From contig JAFAFR010000043.1 in assembly GCA_023423405.1 (NCBI GenBank), positions 310,001 through 374,000 on the forward strand: a stretch of 64,000 nt of DNA, given 5' to 3'. This document shows positions 1-8,099 of this stretch, piece after piece (the first letter of the stretch is position 1; every line of letters starts with the position of its first letter). Both the position numbers and the translations under genes were made by a program. This stretch comes from Bacteroidota bacterium (lineage in GTDB: Bacteria; Bacteroidota; Bacteroidia; Chitinophagales; Chitinophagaceae). The notes beneath the pieces are model-generated. The model was not told the origin of the DNA. It made no database searches and was given only the letters and a program-made list of their open reading frames with translations.

Positions 1-465
1 GCGATCGTGAGCGATGAAGTGAATACCGCTTCTGCCGCGGATGAAAAAGCGCATAAGCTGCAGGGTGAGCGGACGGACACTTCCTCGAATCGCGATGAGC
101 GGAATTTCTGGGAACGAAACCGCCCGGGGCGTTTTGCGCGTGATGGCTGGTTTTCTTATGAGCTAAAGGTTAACAAAAACCACGATCGGCAATACCTGGT
201 TGCCACCTATTGGGGCGGCGCATCGCGGGCCAACGCTTTTGACGTGCTGGTGGACGATGTGCTTATTGGTTCCGAGGCCATGGACCAGCACTGGCCGCTG
301 ACTTTTTACGAAGAAAAATACGTATTGCCGGGTGCGCTTATGAAAGGAAAGGATAAAGTGAAAGTTACGTTCCGCGCCAGGTCCGGTAAAACTGCGGGTG
401 GTGTGTATGGGTTAAAAATCACAGCCAATCCGGTTGCCTTTCCGGGCTATGCGTTTTATGAATAA
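1..465 (+). CDS. C-terminal fragment of a GH127/DUF1680-type glycosidase (5' end outside window)
   Basis: The reading frame is open from base 1, so only the last ~154 residues are present. They resemble the C-terminal beta-sandwich (DUF6805-like) of secreted Bacteroidota GH127/DUF1680 proteins, many of which are beta-L-arabinofuranosidases. Visible hallmarks are GWFSYELKV, ATYWGG, FDVLVDDVLIG and KVTFRARSGKTAGGVYGLK, in the order typical of that domain. The catalytic domain lies upstream of the window, so substrate and activity cannot be judged. The gene ends ten bases before the convergent oxidoreductase gene. The GTG at base 7 is an internal codon rather than a true start. Confidence 0.7.
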   Translation, partial: AIVSDEVNTASAADEKAHKLQGERTDTSSNRDERNFWERNRPGRFARDGWFSYELKVNKNHDRQYLVATYWGGASRANAFDVLVDDVLIGSEAMDQHWPLTFYEEKYVLPGALMKGKDKVKVTFRARSGKTAGGVYGLKITANPVAFPGYAFYE

Positions 466-475
466 GGTGGGTGTA

Positions 476-1423
476 TCAACTGTTTTTCTTTGCCTCTCCG
501 AAATCGCGGATGAATGTTTCCTGGTCGGGATGAATATTGTGCAGGATCACCCTGTTGGCCCCCCAGTTAAGGTAGGCATTGGCCTTTTCAATAACAGGCG
601 GAATGGTAGTGAACATTTCCACGCTCTTGATGATGTCTTCCCTTTCCACTTCCGCGGCTGCTTTTTCAAAATCGGCAACCGTTTCCATATTTCCCAGTTG
701 CTTCAATCCAACCAGGTTGCTTCGCCATTGCTGGTAAGCCCCTTCTACCGCGCTTTCAAAATGCCCGGCGTAAGAAAAGGAATATTGCAGGTACACCGGT
801 TTGGTGCTGTCCTGTTTGGAGCGGAATGCCCGGATCTTTTCTTTCACCGAAGACTCATCGCCTGCCGTCGTCAGCAGTCCATCTGCCCAGGCCGACGACC
901 AGACGGCGGTTTCCTTTGATAAGGCCGCACAAAAAAGCGGCGGCGCCTGGCCTGGCAGGCTGTACAGCCGCGCATGTTTTACGGTCACCAGGCCGGTGTG
1001 ATTCACCTCCTTCCCTGCCAGCAGGTCGCGGATGATGCTGGCACATTCCTGCAATCTTTGATTACGTGTTTGTTTATCGGGCCACAGTTCTCCCGTAATG
1101 GTTTCGTTGATGGCTTCGCCGCTTCCCAGCTCCACGCCGAACCTGTCCGGAAATAATTCTGACAGTGTGGCGATGGCCTGGGCTACAATGGCGGGGTGAT
1201 ATCGTTGCCCGGGTGCGCAGACCACACTGTACGGGACAGTGGTGGCCTGCATAGCTGCACCCAGCCAACTAAAAGCATAACCGCTGTTACCCTGCGCTTC
1301 GCTCCAGGGGTGGAAATGGTCGGAACTGTGAATAGCATCAAACCCGGCAGCTTCTGCAAGCCTGGCGTATTTCAGCAAAGCCGAGGGACTGAACTGCTCG
1401 TGCGAGGCATGATAAGCGAGCAT
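476..1423 (-). CDS. LLM-class (luciferase-like) flavin oxidoreductase, non-F420 type
   Basis: A TIM-barrel flavin-dependent oxidoreductase of the bacterial luciferase-like superfamily. It looks like the 'probable non-F420 flavinoid oxidoreductase' branch related to F420-dependent glucose-6-phosphate dehydrogenases. Seen: YARLAEAAGFDAIHSSDHFHPW near the N terminus, SWLGAAMQATT, and GVELGSGEAINE in the middle. The start is placed at the ATG at 1423 (MLAYHASHEQF), where family members begin, four bases after the stop of the upstream DUF892 gene. A longer frame to 1480 would overlap that gene by ~50 bases. The tight spacing implies translational coupling. The substrate is unknown. Confidence 0.75.
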   Translation of the reverse strand: MLAYHASHEQFSPSALLKYARLAEAAGFDAIHSSDHFHPWSEAQGNSGYAFSWLGAAMQATTVPYSVVCAPGQRYHPAIVAQAIATLSELFPDRFGVELGSGEAINETITGELWPDKQTRNQRLQECASIIRDLLAGKEVNHTGLVTVKHARLYSLPGQAPPLFCAALSKETAVWSSAWADGLLTTAGDESSVKEKIRAFRSKQDSTKPVYLQYSFSYAGHFESAVEGAYQQWRSNLVGLKQLGNMETVADFEKAAAEVEREDIIKSVEMFTTIPPVIEKANAYLNWGANRVILHNIHPDQETFIRDFGEAKKNS

Positions 1424-1427
1424 GGCA

Positions 1428-1997
1428 TTAAGCTTCGATTTCTTCCTGCTCTGCCTGCCAGTTGATGTCGTTTTCGGCAATGGTTGTCAGGTCGAGGTCG
1501 GTTTGTTTTTCTTCCTCCAGCGTTTCCTCCAGTATGCCGGCCACTTCTTCCTGTCCCAATACATGGGCAAGTTGCACCAGTCCGCCGTAGGTCGCTATTT
1601 CATAGTGCTCTACTTTTTGCGCAGCCATGATGATGCCCACGTCGCGGGTCATGCTGCCCTTTTCTGTTTCCTCAACGATGGAGTCCCCTTCTTTGATCAG
1701 GCCTTCCATCGCTTCGCATTTTTTCGCCTGTGCGCGTTTGCCCAGCATCTCAAATACATTTTCCAGCCGGGTCACATGCTCCATGGTTTGGCCGAGGTGG
1801 AGTTCAATGGCGTCCTGCAACTGTTGAGTGGTGGCTGCCTTCTTCATTTTGGGCAGGGCTTTGGTGAGCGCTTTTTCTGCCCAGTAAATGTCTTTCAGCG
1901 CATCGAGGAAATATTTTTCCAGTTGGCTGTTGCCTTCGCCGGAACCGAACGATGTTGTGTTGGTTTTTGCCGGCCGGTTTGTTTTTGTGCGTGCCAT
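1428..1997 (-). CDS. DUF892 / YciE-YciF family ferritin-like protein
   Basis: A ~189-residue all-helical protein of the DUF892 (YciF-like) ferritin-like family, often stress-induced. Conserved parts are LEKYFLDALKDIYWAEKAL, LQDAIELHLGQTMEHVTRLE, KVEHYEIATYGGL and LEETLEEEKQTD, with the acidic and His residues that would form a di-iron site. A Lys/Thr-rich tail (MARTKTNRPAKTN) precedes the core. The frame extends upstream to 2180, but family similarity begins only after the ATG at 1997. MNQPKIIS at 2021 is an alternative start. It is followed four bases later by the flavin oxidoreductase, suggesting a two-gene redox or stress operon. Confidence 0.82.
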   Translation of the reverse strand: MARTKTNRPAKTNTTSFGSGEGNSQLEKYFLDALKDIYWAEKALTKALPKMKKAATTQQLQDAIELHLGQTMEHVTRLENVFEMLGKRAQAKKCEAMEGLIKEGDSIVEETEKGSMTRDVGIIMAAQKVEHYEIATYGGLVQLAHVLGQEEVAGILEETLEEEKQTDLDLTTIAENDINWQAEQEEIEA

Positions 1998-2266
1998 AGA
2001 AATTATTTTAGGTTGATTCATCCAATATCGGTGCCATCGGTTTGCAGCGAACGGTTTCGCCATGCAGTGGAAAACTGTATATGAAGTGAGAAAATGCTTA
2101 CGCAATGGATGTGCCCGGCCGCCGTCGTTCCCCTGGCATGTTTGAAAAGTGGTTGCCTCTTCTAAAAATTGTTTAAACAACGAATTAGACGGGTGGTATC
2201 ATGCAATCCAGATTTTAAAAACTGGCATAGTATCTGTAAAATTATTCTTTGCTATTGAATTGCAAT

Positions 2267-2545
2267 ATGGAAAGAAAGATCGCCATCAGGGCCCTGACAT
2301 GCCTGAAAGCATTGCATGAGGAAATAGCCAGGCTGCCAAACAACGGCCGGGCCTTATTGGCGTTGGACGGCGTGAGCAATGTTGTGGAAAATTATATTGT
2401 GATTTCTTTTCATCCGGATGAAAGATACAGGGGCATTGTGCGTGCTATTATTTTCGATTGGCTGACAAATGGAACGGGTTCACCGGAAATGCTTGTGGAA
2501 GAACTCAAGCAATCCATCCGGCCTGTTTCATCCAGCATCATTTGA
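2267..2545 (+). CDS. Hypothetical protein, 92 aa
   Basis: A small soluble protein of unknown function starting MERKIAIRALTCLK. It has no signal peptide, membrane segment or cysteine cluster. The N-terminal half looks helical (RALTCLKALHEEIARL), the middle has a beta-like VVENYIVISFHPDE, and the end is helical again (EMLVEELKQSIR). An upstream in-frame TTG at 2249 exists, but the ATG at 2267 is preferred. It stands alone between two minus-strand groups. No family was recognised. Confidence 0.5.
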   Translation: MERKIAIRALTCLKALHEEIARLPNNGRALLALDGVSNVVENYIVISFHPDERYRGIVRAIIFDWLTNGTGSPEMLVEELKQSIRPVSSSII

Positions 2546-2633
2546 TTTTTTTGCAGATTACTTCACGGAACTGCTATGGAACTACTGCTGCAGGTTGATT
2601 ATTGCTTCCTGAAAGGACCTGTTGTATTTCTAC

Positions 2634-2795
2634 TCAGCACCATATTTCCAGTTTCACTTTATCGCCGGTAAAATCAGTGAAGTACACATCGGTTTCCCGC
2701 TGGTTAATGCCGGGTAATGTGTCCAGTGCCTGTCTTATGACAGTGGTGGTTTTTTCTATGTCGGCTGTTGCAGGGTATACAATTATCGTACCCGT
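2634..2795 (-). pseudogene. Possible MscS-like channel C-terminal remnant
   Basis: A 53-codon open stretch ending in TGA at 2634, with an in-frame stop directly upstream at 2796-2798 and no start codon. Its translation reads TIIVYPATADIEKTTTVIRQ followed by a beta-rich end with DVYFTDFTGDKVKLEIW. The pattern of a beta strand, ADIEK, helix and beta hairpin resembles the cytoplasmic alpha/beta domain at the end of small-conductance mechanosensitive channels. Nothing of the pore domain is nearby, since DUF72 abuts it upstream. The call rests on one short motif region and could be chance. Confidence 0.35.
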
Positions 2796-2801
2796 TCAAA
2801 G

Positions 2802-3551
2802 TTATTTTACTATTTCCTGCAAGTCCCTGGCATTCTCAAAAGCAGCTCCCACGGTATTGTTGAAATAGACATAGATTTCCTTGCCCGCACCCAACAAGGG
2901 CCGAAGCTGCTTTCCTATGGCCCGCAGTTCTTCCGTTGAATAAGTTCCTGTGTAGTTGGGTTGGGTTCCATGAAATCTATAGTACGCTGTCTTTGCCCCG
3001 CTATTCAGCGATGGAGTAGCCGATCCTTTCATATCGTGCAGCACAACAGCGCACTCCAGTTCGTCCAGCAACGTGTATACGTGCGGTGTGTACCAGCTCC
3101 TGTGCCGGAACTCTACGGCAATCTGCCATGCCCTCGCGGCGTCGATTGCTGCTAACAGGCGCAGCAGCGCTTCTACTTTCGGCAACAGGGCGATGGTAAC
3201 CGAGGCCGGAAACTGCACCAACAGGCAGGCGCGCTTGTTTCCCAGTCCCGCAGCAGCTTCCAGGAAGGCAGCGACATCCACTTCGCTGAAGTGTAGGTTG
3301 TTGGTATGAGTAATTCCTCTCCATAGTTTTACGCTGAACCGGAAATTGCCGGGCACATCTGCCGCCCAGCGGGCAAAGGTGTTGAACTGTGGTATTTTGT
3401 AAAATGAGCGATTGATCTCTACCGTATCAAACAGGCTGGCATAATAAGCCAGTTGCGAGCCCGATCGGTAGGCCGGCGGATAATGTGGTTTGGTTATGGG
3501 AAGAACAATATTGCTGGTGCCAATGTGTATCTGTTTGTTTTCCGGTGCCAT
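2802..3551 (-). CDS. DUF72 (YecE-like) family protein
   Basis: A TIM-barrel-like protein of the widespread DUF72 family, whose biochemical role is unsettled. Typical features are IHIGTSN at the N terminus, YYASLFDTVEINRSFYKIP, FRFSVKLWRGITH, LLVQFPAS, WQIAVEFRHRSWYT, VVLHDMKGSATP, YYRFHGTQPNYTGTYS and IYVYFNNTVGAAFENA near the end. At 249 residues it is full length. The usual aromatic stretch after IGTSG (Trp/Tyr) is replaced by NIVLPITKPHY. The start is placed at the ATG at 3551. A TTG at 3566 would overlap the stop of the ankyrin gene. It probably shares a transcript with that gene, 11 bases upstream. Confidence 0.85.
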   Translation of the reverse strand: MAPENKQIHIGTSNIVLPITKPHYPPAYRSGSQLAYYASLFDTVEINRSFYKIPQFNTFARWAADVPGNFRFSVKLWRGITHTNNLHFSEVDVAAFLEAAAGLGNKRACLLVQFPASVTIALLPKVEALLRLLAAIDAARAWQIAVEFRHRSWYTPHVYTLLDELECAVVLHDMKGSATPSLNSGAKTAYYRFHGTQPNYTGTYSTEELRAIGKQLRPLLGAGKEIYVYFNNTVGAAFENARDLQEIVK

Positions 3552-3562
3552 GCAATTGGTCG

Positions 3563-4444
3563 TCAAAAAACCATGCCGCTTCGTAAAAAGTTTGCTATGG
3601 CTTCAAATCTCCTTTTTTCCTCTTTTGTCAAGCTTTCTTCTGTTTGCATATGACTTGCCCAGTCCAGCGGTGTGCCCTGGTAAGCGCTGTCGATTGCTGT
3701 AAGGCTGGCGCCGGCAGCCACCAGCCGTTTTACCGATTCGATCGAGCCGCTGTATACAGCCTGGTGCAGGGCACTTGCATGTGCGTGAAAACCACCGAAG
3801 TCTTCCGGCTTTCCATATCCGTTTGGATCGGCGCCTGTTTCGATCAGGAACTCAATGGCACTGGTTCTTCCAAAAAACGAGGCCACTACCAAAGCCACGT
3901 ACAATTCAGACACTGTTGCAGTTTCTGCCAACTTTTTTGCATCATCGGTTTTGTCGAGCCCAACAGCTGCAGCAAGGTTATAAACGGCGCCTTTTTGAAG
4001 AAGGTATTCTGCGGCTGCGAAATTGCGCTGGCCGATGGCGCCCAAGACGTTTTCGCCCACACTTGCGCCAACGGCGGTTAAACGTTCCATAAGAGGAATT
4101 TGTACGCCACATTCTTTGGGGGTTCTTCCGGTGGCTACAAGCCCCAATGCAAAGTCAAGTATTTCCTGGTAATTTTGTGGCCTTACTTTTTGCAAAGCTT
4201 CGATAAGCAGGTCTGTCACTTCAACAATGTTTGCAGGTAGTTTACCCTGGCGGATCGGGTTATCTGCCATGAGCCAAAGCAGGTAAGGGTTTTTGAAATA
4301 TCCTTCTTCTCCCGTTGTTTCCAAACGCTTTGTTGCTAATTCCGGGTTTGTTTCGAGCAGGTGTTGCAGGATGGCGATATTGCCACAGTCAATGGCTTCA
4401 ACCGCTTCTCGAAATACCATATCAGCTATGTCGGAATTATTCAT
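3563..4444 (-). CDS. Ankyrin-repeat protein
   Basis: A 293-residue cytoplasmic-looking protein with degenerate ankyrin repeats and no signal peptide. Recognisable units are AIDCGNIAILQHLLETNPEL near residue 20, QRNFAAAEYLLQKGAV near 140, ASFFGRTSAIEFLIETGADP near 190, ASALHQAVYSGSIESVKRLV near 230, and the final GTPLDWA. Such repeats mediate protein-protein contacts; no enzymatic domain is visible. It sits between DUF2200 and DUF72 on the same strand with short gaps, so the three may be one operon. The partner is unknown. Confidence 0.75.
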   Translation of the reverse strand: MNNSDIADMVFREAVEAIDCGNIAILQHLLETNPELATKRLETTGEEGYFKNPYLLWLMADNPIRQGKLPANIVEVTDLLIEALQKVRPQNYQEILDFALGLVATGRTPKECGVQIPLMERLTAVGASVGENVLGAIGQRNFAAAEYLLQKGAVYNLAAAVGLDKTDDAKKLAETATVSELYVALVVASFFGRTSAIEFLIETGADPNGYGKPEDFGGFHAHASALHQAVYSGSIESVKRLVAAGASLTAIDSAYQGTPLDWASHMQTEESLTKEEKRRFEAIANFLRSGMVF

Positions 4445-4470
4445 GTTTATTTTTATGCGGGCTGAAGGGC

Positions 4471-4821
4471 TTACTTGCGCAGGATCTTTTCCATCGCCTT
4501 TCCCTTTGCAAGTTCATCAATCAACTTATCTAAATAGCGGATCTTCTGCATGAGCTTGTCTTCTATCTCTTCCACACGATACCCGCAAATAACACCTGTG
4601 ATCTTAGAAACATTCGGATTGATTTGCGGCGCCTGGGCGAAAAAGGTTTGGAAATCGGTTTTATTGTCGATCTGCTTCTGCAAGGTTGCTTGGTCGTAGC
4701 CGGTTAACCAGCAAATGATCTCATCGACCTCGGTCTTTGTGTGTCCTTTTTTCTCCGCTTTTTGAATGTAGTGCGGATAAACGCCGGCAAACGACATTTT
4801 AAATACTCTTGCGTTGTCCAT
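4471..4821 (-). CDS. DUF2200 family protein
   Basis: A 116-residue protein with the full DUF2200 signature: RVFKMSFAGVYPHYIQKAEKKG, DEIICWLTGYD, NPNVSKITGVICGYRVEEIE and LMQKIRYLDKLIDELAKGKAMEKIL. Proteins of this family are small, soluble and of unknown function. Length matches the family and the start ATG at 4821 precedes the conserved region by only a few residues. The neighbours are an ankyrin protein downstream and a divergent small membrane protein upstream. Confidence 0.88.
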   Translation of the reverse strand: MDNARVFKMSFAGVYPHYIQKAEKKGHTKTEVDEIICWLTGYDQATLQKQIDNKTDFQTFFAQAPQINPNVSKITGVICGYRVEEIEDKLMQKIRYLDKLIDELAKGKAMEKILRK

Positions 4822-4913
4822 GGTAATGAATATGCTTTGCCAAAGGTAAATTCTCCCGGGTTCTTTCTCGCAACGAATGGAGAAAATCCACTCAAAAACA
4901 GTATCTTTTGTGT

Positions 4914-5078
4914 ATGAAAATAGCCAGAACGATAGGGATTATCATTATGTTGTCGGGTCTTGTTCTTAAAATAACCGGCCTCCCTGGATACACGCCTGCC
5001 TTTGTTGCCGGAGCGGCGTTGCTGGTTTTTGTCCGCATTTACCAGTGGGTTGGTGCGTCTGGCCGTTCATCTTCATAA
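4914..5078 (+). CDS. Small two-helix membrane protein, 54 aa
   Basis: An open frame starting ATG at 4914 encodes MKIARTIGIIIMLSGLVLKI, a turn (TGLPGYTP), a second hydrophobic segment (AFVAGAALLVFVRIYQW) and a short Ser/Gly-rich tail. Two predicted membrane helices with a Gly-Pro turn are typical of very small bacterial inner-membrane proteins. It lies divergent to DUF2200 and 70 bases before map. No family was recognised. Codon pattern and hydrophobicity favour a real gene. Confidence 0.5.
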   Translation: MKIARTIGIIIMLSGLVLKITGLPGYTPAFVAGAALLVFVRIYQWVGASGRSSS

Positions 5079-5099
5079 ATATTTCTTTGGTGGTTGGCG

Positions 5100-5107
5100 T
5101 ATTTTTG
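5100..5107 (+). promoter_or_regulatory. Putative -7 box upstream of map
   Basis: TATTTTTG matches the Bacteroidota -7 consensus TAnnTTTG. It lies ~41 bases before the map ATG. A -33 TTTG at the usual spacing is not apparent, so the call is tentative. Confidence 0.3.
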
Positions 5108-5148
5108 AATTGTAAAAGATCGCGGGCAAACAAACAGATAAAACGAAT

Positions 5149-5925
5149 ATGTCGATAACAAAAGAAGCTGAATTAGTCGGGATGAAAAAGGCAAGCGAAG
5201 CGGTGGCCCAGGCCTTGAAAGAAATGTGCGACTATGCCCGGCCAGGAATGACGACAAAGGAACTGGACAATTATGGCGCAGAGATCTTAACGGCTTTCGG
5301 CGCAAAATCTGCACCATATCTGACCTATGGTTTTCCCGGATACACTTGCATAAGCATAAACAATGAATTCTGTCACGGTATTCCATCCGATAAAAAAATA
5401 CTGAAAGAAGGCGACCTGGTTAATATTGATGTTTCCGCTGAACTCGACGGCTTTTGGTCGGATAATGGCAGTTCCTTTGTGCTGGGGGAAGACATTCATC
5501 AACACCAGAAACTGGTAGACGCTTCAAAACAGATCCTGCACAAAGCAATCTATAGCATAAAAGGCGGCGTTCGCATTTCAGACCTGGGGCATCTTATTGA
5601 AACGGAAGCCAGGAAACGCGGCTTCAAAGTAATTAAAAACCTGACAGGACACGGAATAGGCCGGAGCCTTCACGAAGAACCGGGTGATATAGCAAATTAC
5701 AGAGACAAGCATAACCTGGCAAGATTCAAAAGAAATTCGGTCGTTGCTATTGAGACATTTATTTCAACAGCGTCAACCTATGCCAACACTTTGAACGACG
5801 GTTGGACGATGGTGGGGAACAATGGCGGCTTTATGGCACAACACGAACATACCATTGTAGTTACGGAAGGAGCCCCGATTGTTTTGACGGAAATGAATGG
5901 GATTTGGAATACGAAATATGCTTAA
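5149..5925 (+). CDS. map: Type I methionine aminopeptidase
   Basis: Removes the initiator methionine from nascent proteins in the cytoplasm. The full pita-bread fold is present in 258 residues, and the metal ligands can be read directly: D94 (NIDVSAELDG), D105 (FWSDNGSSF), H168 (LTGHGIGRSLHEEPG), E202 (VVAIETFIST) and E233 (AQHEHTIVVTEG). There is no N-terminal zinc-finger extension. Bacteroidota usually also carry a map gene in the ribosomal protein cluster, so this stand-alone copy may be a second one. Its 3' end is unusual: the last ~62 conserved bases (5849-5910) recur at 10057-10118, and this copy adds a short TKYA tail. Confidence 0.93.
   Translation: MSITKEAELVGMKKASEAVAQALKEMCDYARPGMTTKELDNYGAEILTAFGAKSAPYLTYGFPGYTCISINNEFCHGIPSDKKILKEGDLVNIDVSAELDGFWSDNGSSFVLGEDIHQHQKLVDASKQILHKAIYSIKGGVRISDLGHLIETEARKRGFKVIKNLTGHGIGRSLHEEPGDIANYRDKHNLARFKRNSVVAIETFISTASTYANTLNDGWTMVGNNGGFMAQHEHTIVVTEGAPIVLTEMNGIWNTKYA
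5849..5910 (+). repeat. Left copy of 62-bp direct repeat (map 3' end), candidate attL
   Basis: These bases encode the end of MetAP (TIVVTEGAPIVLTEMNG) and match 10057-10118 at 60 of 62 positions by eye. The differences are at 5865 (G against C) and 5903 (T against A). Everything between the copies is mobile-element debris and cargo. Duplicating the 3' end of a host gene at both ends of an insert is the usual result of site-specific integration that preserves the gene. Confidence 0.7.
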
Positions 5926-6232
5926 CCGCAAGGGCGTGATAAATAAAAACTTGTCTTTAAGTCTGTTGAAGGGGAAAAACACCGGTTTCTCTGCACGACT
6001 TTGAGCAACTGAACAAGCAACCGGAAAGCTAAACAAAGCATTTTAACACATTAAGTCAGCAATATGAAAACGAAATTTCATTTTACTATTCAGAATCTTC
6101 TGCACAACACAGAAGATTTGAGAGGGCCGATCCCGCAGGTACTCTTTGCCCAATGATTCGCCGAATACGAGGGCGCATTCAGGTACAACCGCTTTGCCCG
6201 CGTGTATTGAAAACGAAGCTACGCACAAAGCC
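5926..6232. other. Gene-poor stretch with short broken frames
   Basis: No convincing gene. A short frame from ATG 6064 encodes MKTKFHFTIQNLL and stops at 6156. The same frame reopens as FAEYEGAFRYNRFARVY and stops at 6210, which looks like a decayed coding remnant with one in-frame TGA. No family could be assigned. Confidence 0.3.
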
Positions 6233-6502
6233 CTACCAGGGGCTGTTCATATCCGACATCCCGGCTTTGTGTAATAATTCCGAACTGATCTGCTGAAGTG
6301 CTTCCTGGCTTCCTTCACCCGCTGCACGTAACAATCCTTCCAGCGATTCGACCGGTTTGGTCTGCAATCCTTTCTCTATTACTTTAGCCCGCAACAACAC
6401 GTTTTTGCGCGGTATGCGTAGATCCAGTTTTACCACATCATTCATACCCGGTGCACTGAGTAAAGTTTCATAGAGCAATGCCAACTCCTTTTCATTTAAC
6501 AT
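6233..6502 (-). CDS. Hypothetical protein, 89 aa
   Basis: A small, probably helical cytoplasmic protein (MLNEKELALLYETLLSAPGM, then VVKLDLRIPRKNVLLRAKVI). It has no signal peptide, Cys or membrane segment. The sequence style (acidic/helical start, then basic RIPRKN) recalls small conserved proteins that accompany Bacteroidota mobile elements, but no function is known. It is divergent from the aspartyl-protease-like gene at 6704. The ~200-bp region between them contains a palindromic 22-base motif that recurs in the next divergent intergenic region of the element. Confidence 0.55.
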   Translation of the reverse strand: MLNEKELALLYETLLSAPGMNDVVKLDLRIPRKNVLLRAKVIEKGLQTKPVESLEGLLRAAGEGSQEALQQISSELLHKAGMSDMNSPW

Positions 6503-6577
6503 AGCTCAGGTTTCAGATACCACAAATCATTTTCACGGTGGCAAAAATAGACCGGAATTTTGTCTTGTTATAATTTT

Positions 6578-6600
6578 ACCGTGCCGTTATACGATACGGT
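6578..6600. promoter_or_regulatory. Operator-like palindrome, copy 1
   Basis: ACCGT and ACGGT flank a 13-base centre. The core matches 8430-8451 at 20 of 22 positions. It sits between divergently transcribed genes (starts at 6502 and 6704), where a repressor or activator site would be expected. Confidence 0.4.
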
Positions 6601-6703
6601 AGGCTTTTGATAAAAATTACCTGGAGACCGTTCCTCACAAAAGACTGATGCCGTTTATAATTTTTATTATTTTTCAGGCATTTCATGCACCTAACAGTGA
6701 TAC

Positions 6704-8014
6704 ATGACATCTTCACGACAAACCTGGCAGACGCTGATAGGAGGCTGCCGTCTGATAATTGTCTTTTTATTGCTACACGGACGACCCGCATTGGCGCAAA
6801 GTCAGCTACCTGTCATTAAAGCAAGCTCCAAAACAGTTGATATCCGTGACGGAAATCACTTTAAAAGAGGATACTGGGCTATTATGCCGGAAAGAAAGCC
6901 TGATTATTACTTTGTGGAGCTCCCGCAAAAAGACCATAAGGTTTCCTTCATTACCGACCTGGACTCCATTTCAATGGACGTGACCTACGGGAAGGATTAT
7001 GATTTCATCATTTTACTGGACGGGAAAGACAGTTGCTATACCCGCGTTTCAGCGAGGTACAAAAATCTCAATGCCCTCACGCGAAAAAATATCTTCAACG
7101 GGCCTGACACCATTCCGTTCACTTTGGGCGACAATCATAAAGTCTACGTTAAGGCAAAGCTGAATGGGGCCAACGGCAGCAATATACAGCTTGATCTGGG
7201 TGCAGGAGGAGTAATTATCAATAAGACTTCCCTGAATAAGGTAAAGATGAACTTCGACGGGAAAGTTAACCTTGCCAATTCAGATGGTGTGAACCAGGTG
7301 CCATCGGCCAGTAAGAATCTGCTCCAGATAGGGAACCTGGTCTGGGACAGTGTGCCCATTGCGGTAGCCGGTAATATGAAGACCGGCGAAGACCTCATCA
7401 TCGGCAATTCGTTGTTTCTGGACAAAATATTGGAAATTAACTATGATAAACAGATACTGGTCGTCTACGATTCCTTGCCTCCTTTCGCAACCGCTTATTC
7501 CCGCCACGACCTTATCCTTGATGGTGGTATCCTGCCATATATAAAAGTAAGCCTTGCCATCCGCAACAAAAAGCAAACAGGCTGGGTCATGTTTGACACA
7601 GGCGCCCGCACTACTATTTTAAATAACGCCGATGTCCCTATAACCTACCGGGTATTGACCGAACTGGCAGCCATGATCGGTTTAGATGATGCGGTCATTC
7701 CAAAGCTGGACATCGGCAATTACCGGCTTTCAGGATTCGAATATAAGGCACGCGATATGGGCGGTGGAGAACTAAGAATGATCCTGGGTAATGATCTGCT
7801 CAAAAGGTTCAACCTCGTTTTCGACAACAGGAATGGCTATTTGTATATGAAACCCAATTCACTTACAACTGCCGCTTACGGAAAACGGGATGAATACTAT
7901 GTGGTAAGGGCTGTTGTCGCCGCACTCATATTGATAATACTGATATTGATAATTAAGAAACCGAGAAAAAAAACTTCATACCTGAAATATGGTTTCAATA
8001 AGGAAGTGAGCTAA
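6704..8014 (+). CDS. Membrane-anchored double retropepsin-like aspartyl protease homologue
   Basis: A 436-residue protein with an N-terminal signal peptide or anchor (hydrophobic to about residue 31, PALAQ). Two retropepsin-like domains follow, then one C-terminal membrane helix (~400-417) with a KKPRKKT cytoplasmic end. The first domain has DLG at 164-166 (IQLDLGAGGVIINKTSL) and a closing IIGNSLFLDKILEINYD. The second has a canonical DTG at 298-300 (WVMFDTGARTTILN) and closing ILGNDLLKRFNLVFDN. The Asp is therefore kept in both lobes, but one has Leu instead of Thr/Ser, as if a pepsin-like two-lobe enzyme had one weakened site. It probably acts in the periplasm; the substrate is unknown. It lies inside the decayed mobile element and appears intact. 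Confidence 0.65.
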   Translation: MTSSRQTWQTLIGGCRLIIVFLLLHGRPALAQSQLPVIKASSKTVDIRDGNHFKRGYWAIMPERKPDYYFVELPQKDHKVSFITDLDSISMDVTYGKDYDFIILLDGKDSCYTRVSARYKNLNALTRKNIFNGPDTIPFTLGDNHKVYVKAKLNGANGSNIQLDLGAGGVIINKTSLNKVKMNFDGKVNLANSDGVNQVPSASKNLLQIGNLVWDSVPIAVAGNMKTGEDLIIGNSLFLDKILEINYDKQILVVYDSLPPFATAYSRHDLILDGGILPYIKVSLAIRNKKQTGWVMFDTGARTTILNNADVPITYRVLTELAAMIGLDDAVIPKLDIGNYRLSGFEYKARDMGGGELRMILGNDLLKRFNLVFDNRNGYLYMKPNSLTTAAYGKRDEYYVVRAVVAALILIILILIIKKPRKKTSYLKYGFNKEVS

Positions 8015-8099
8015 TCTGGACTTAATCATTTTCATACTTTCAAACAGGTTACCTGTTATGATCTGTTTTGTTTTTTAAATACCTGACGCCAACACCCCT

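Noticed and set aside
5841..5925. The map gene being truncated or fused because of its repeated 3' end
   Set aside because: All five metal ligands and the C-terminal QHEHTIVV segment are present, so the upstream copy is full length.
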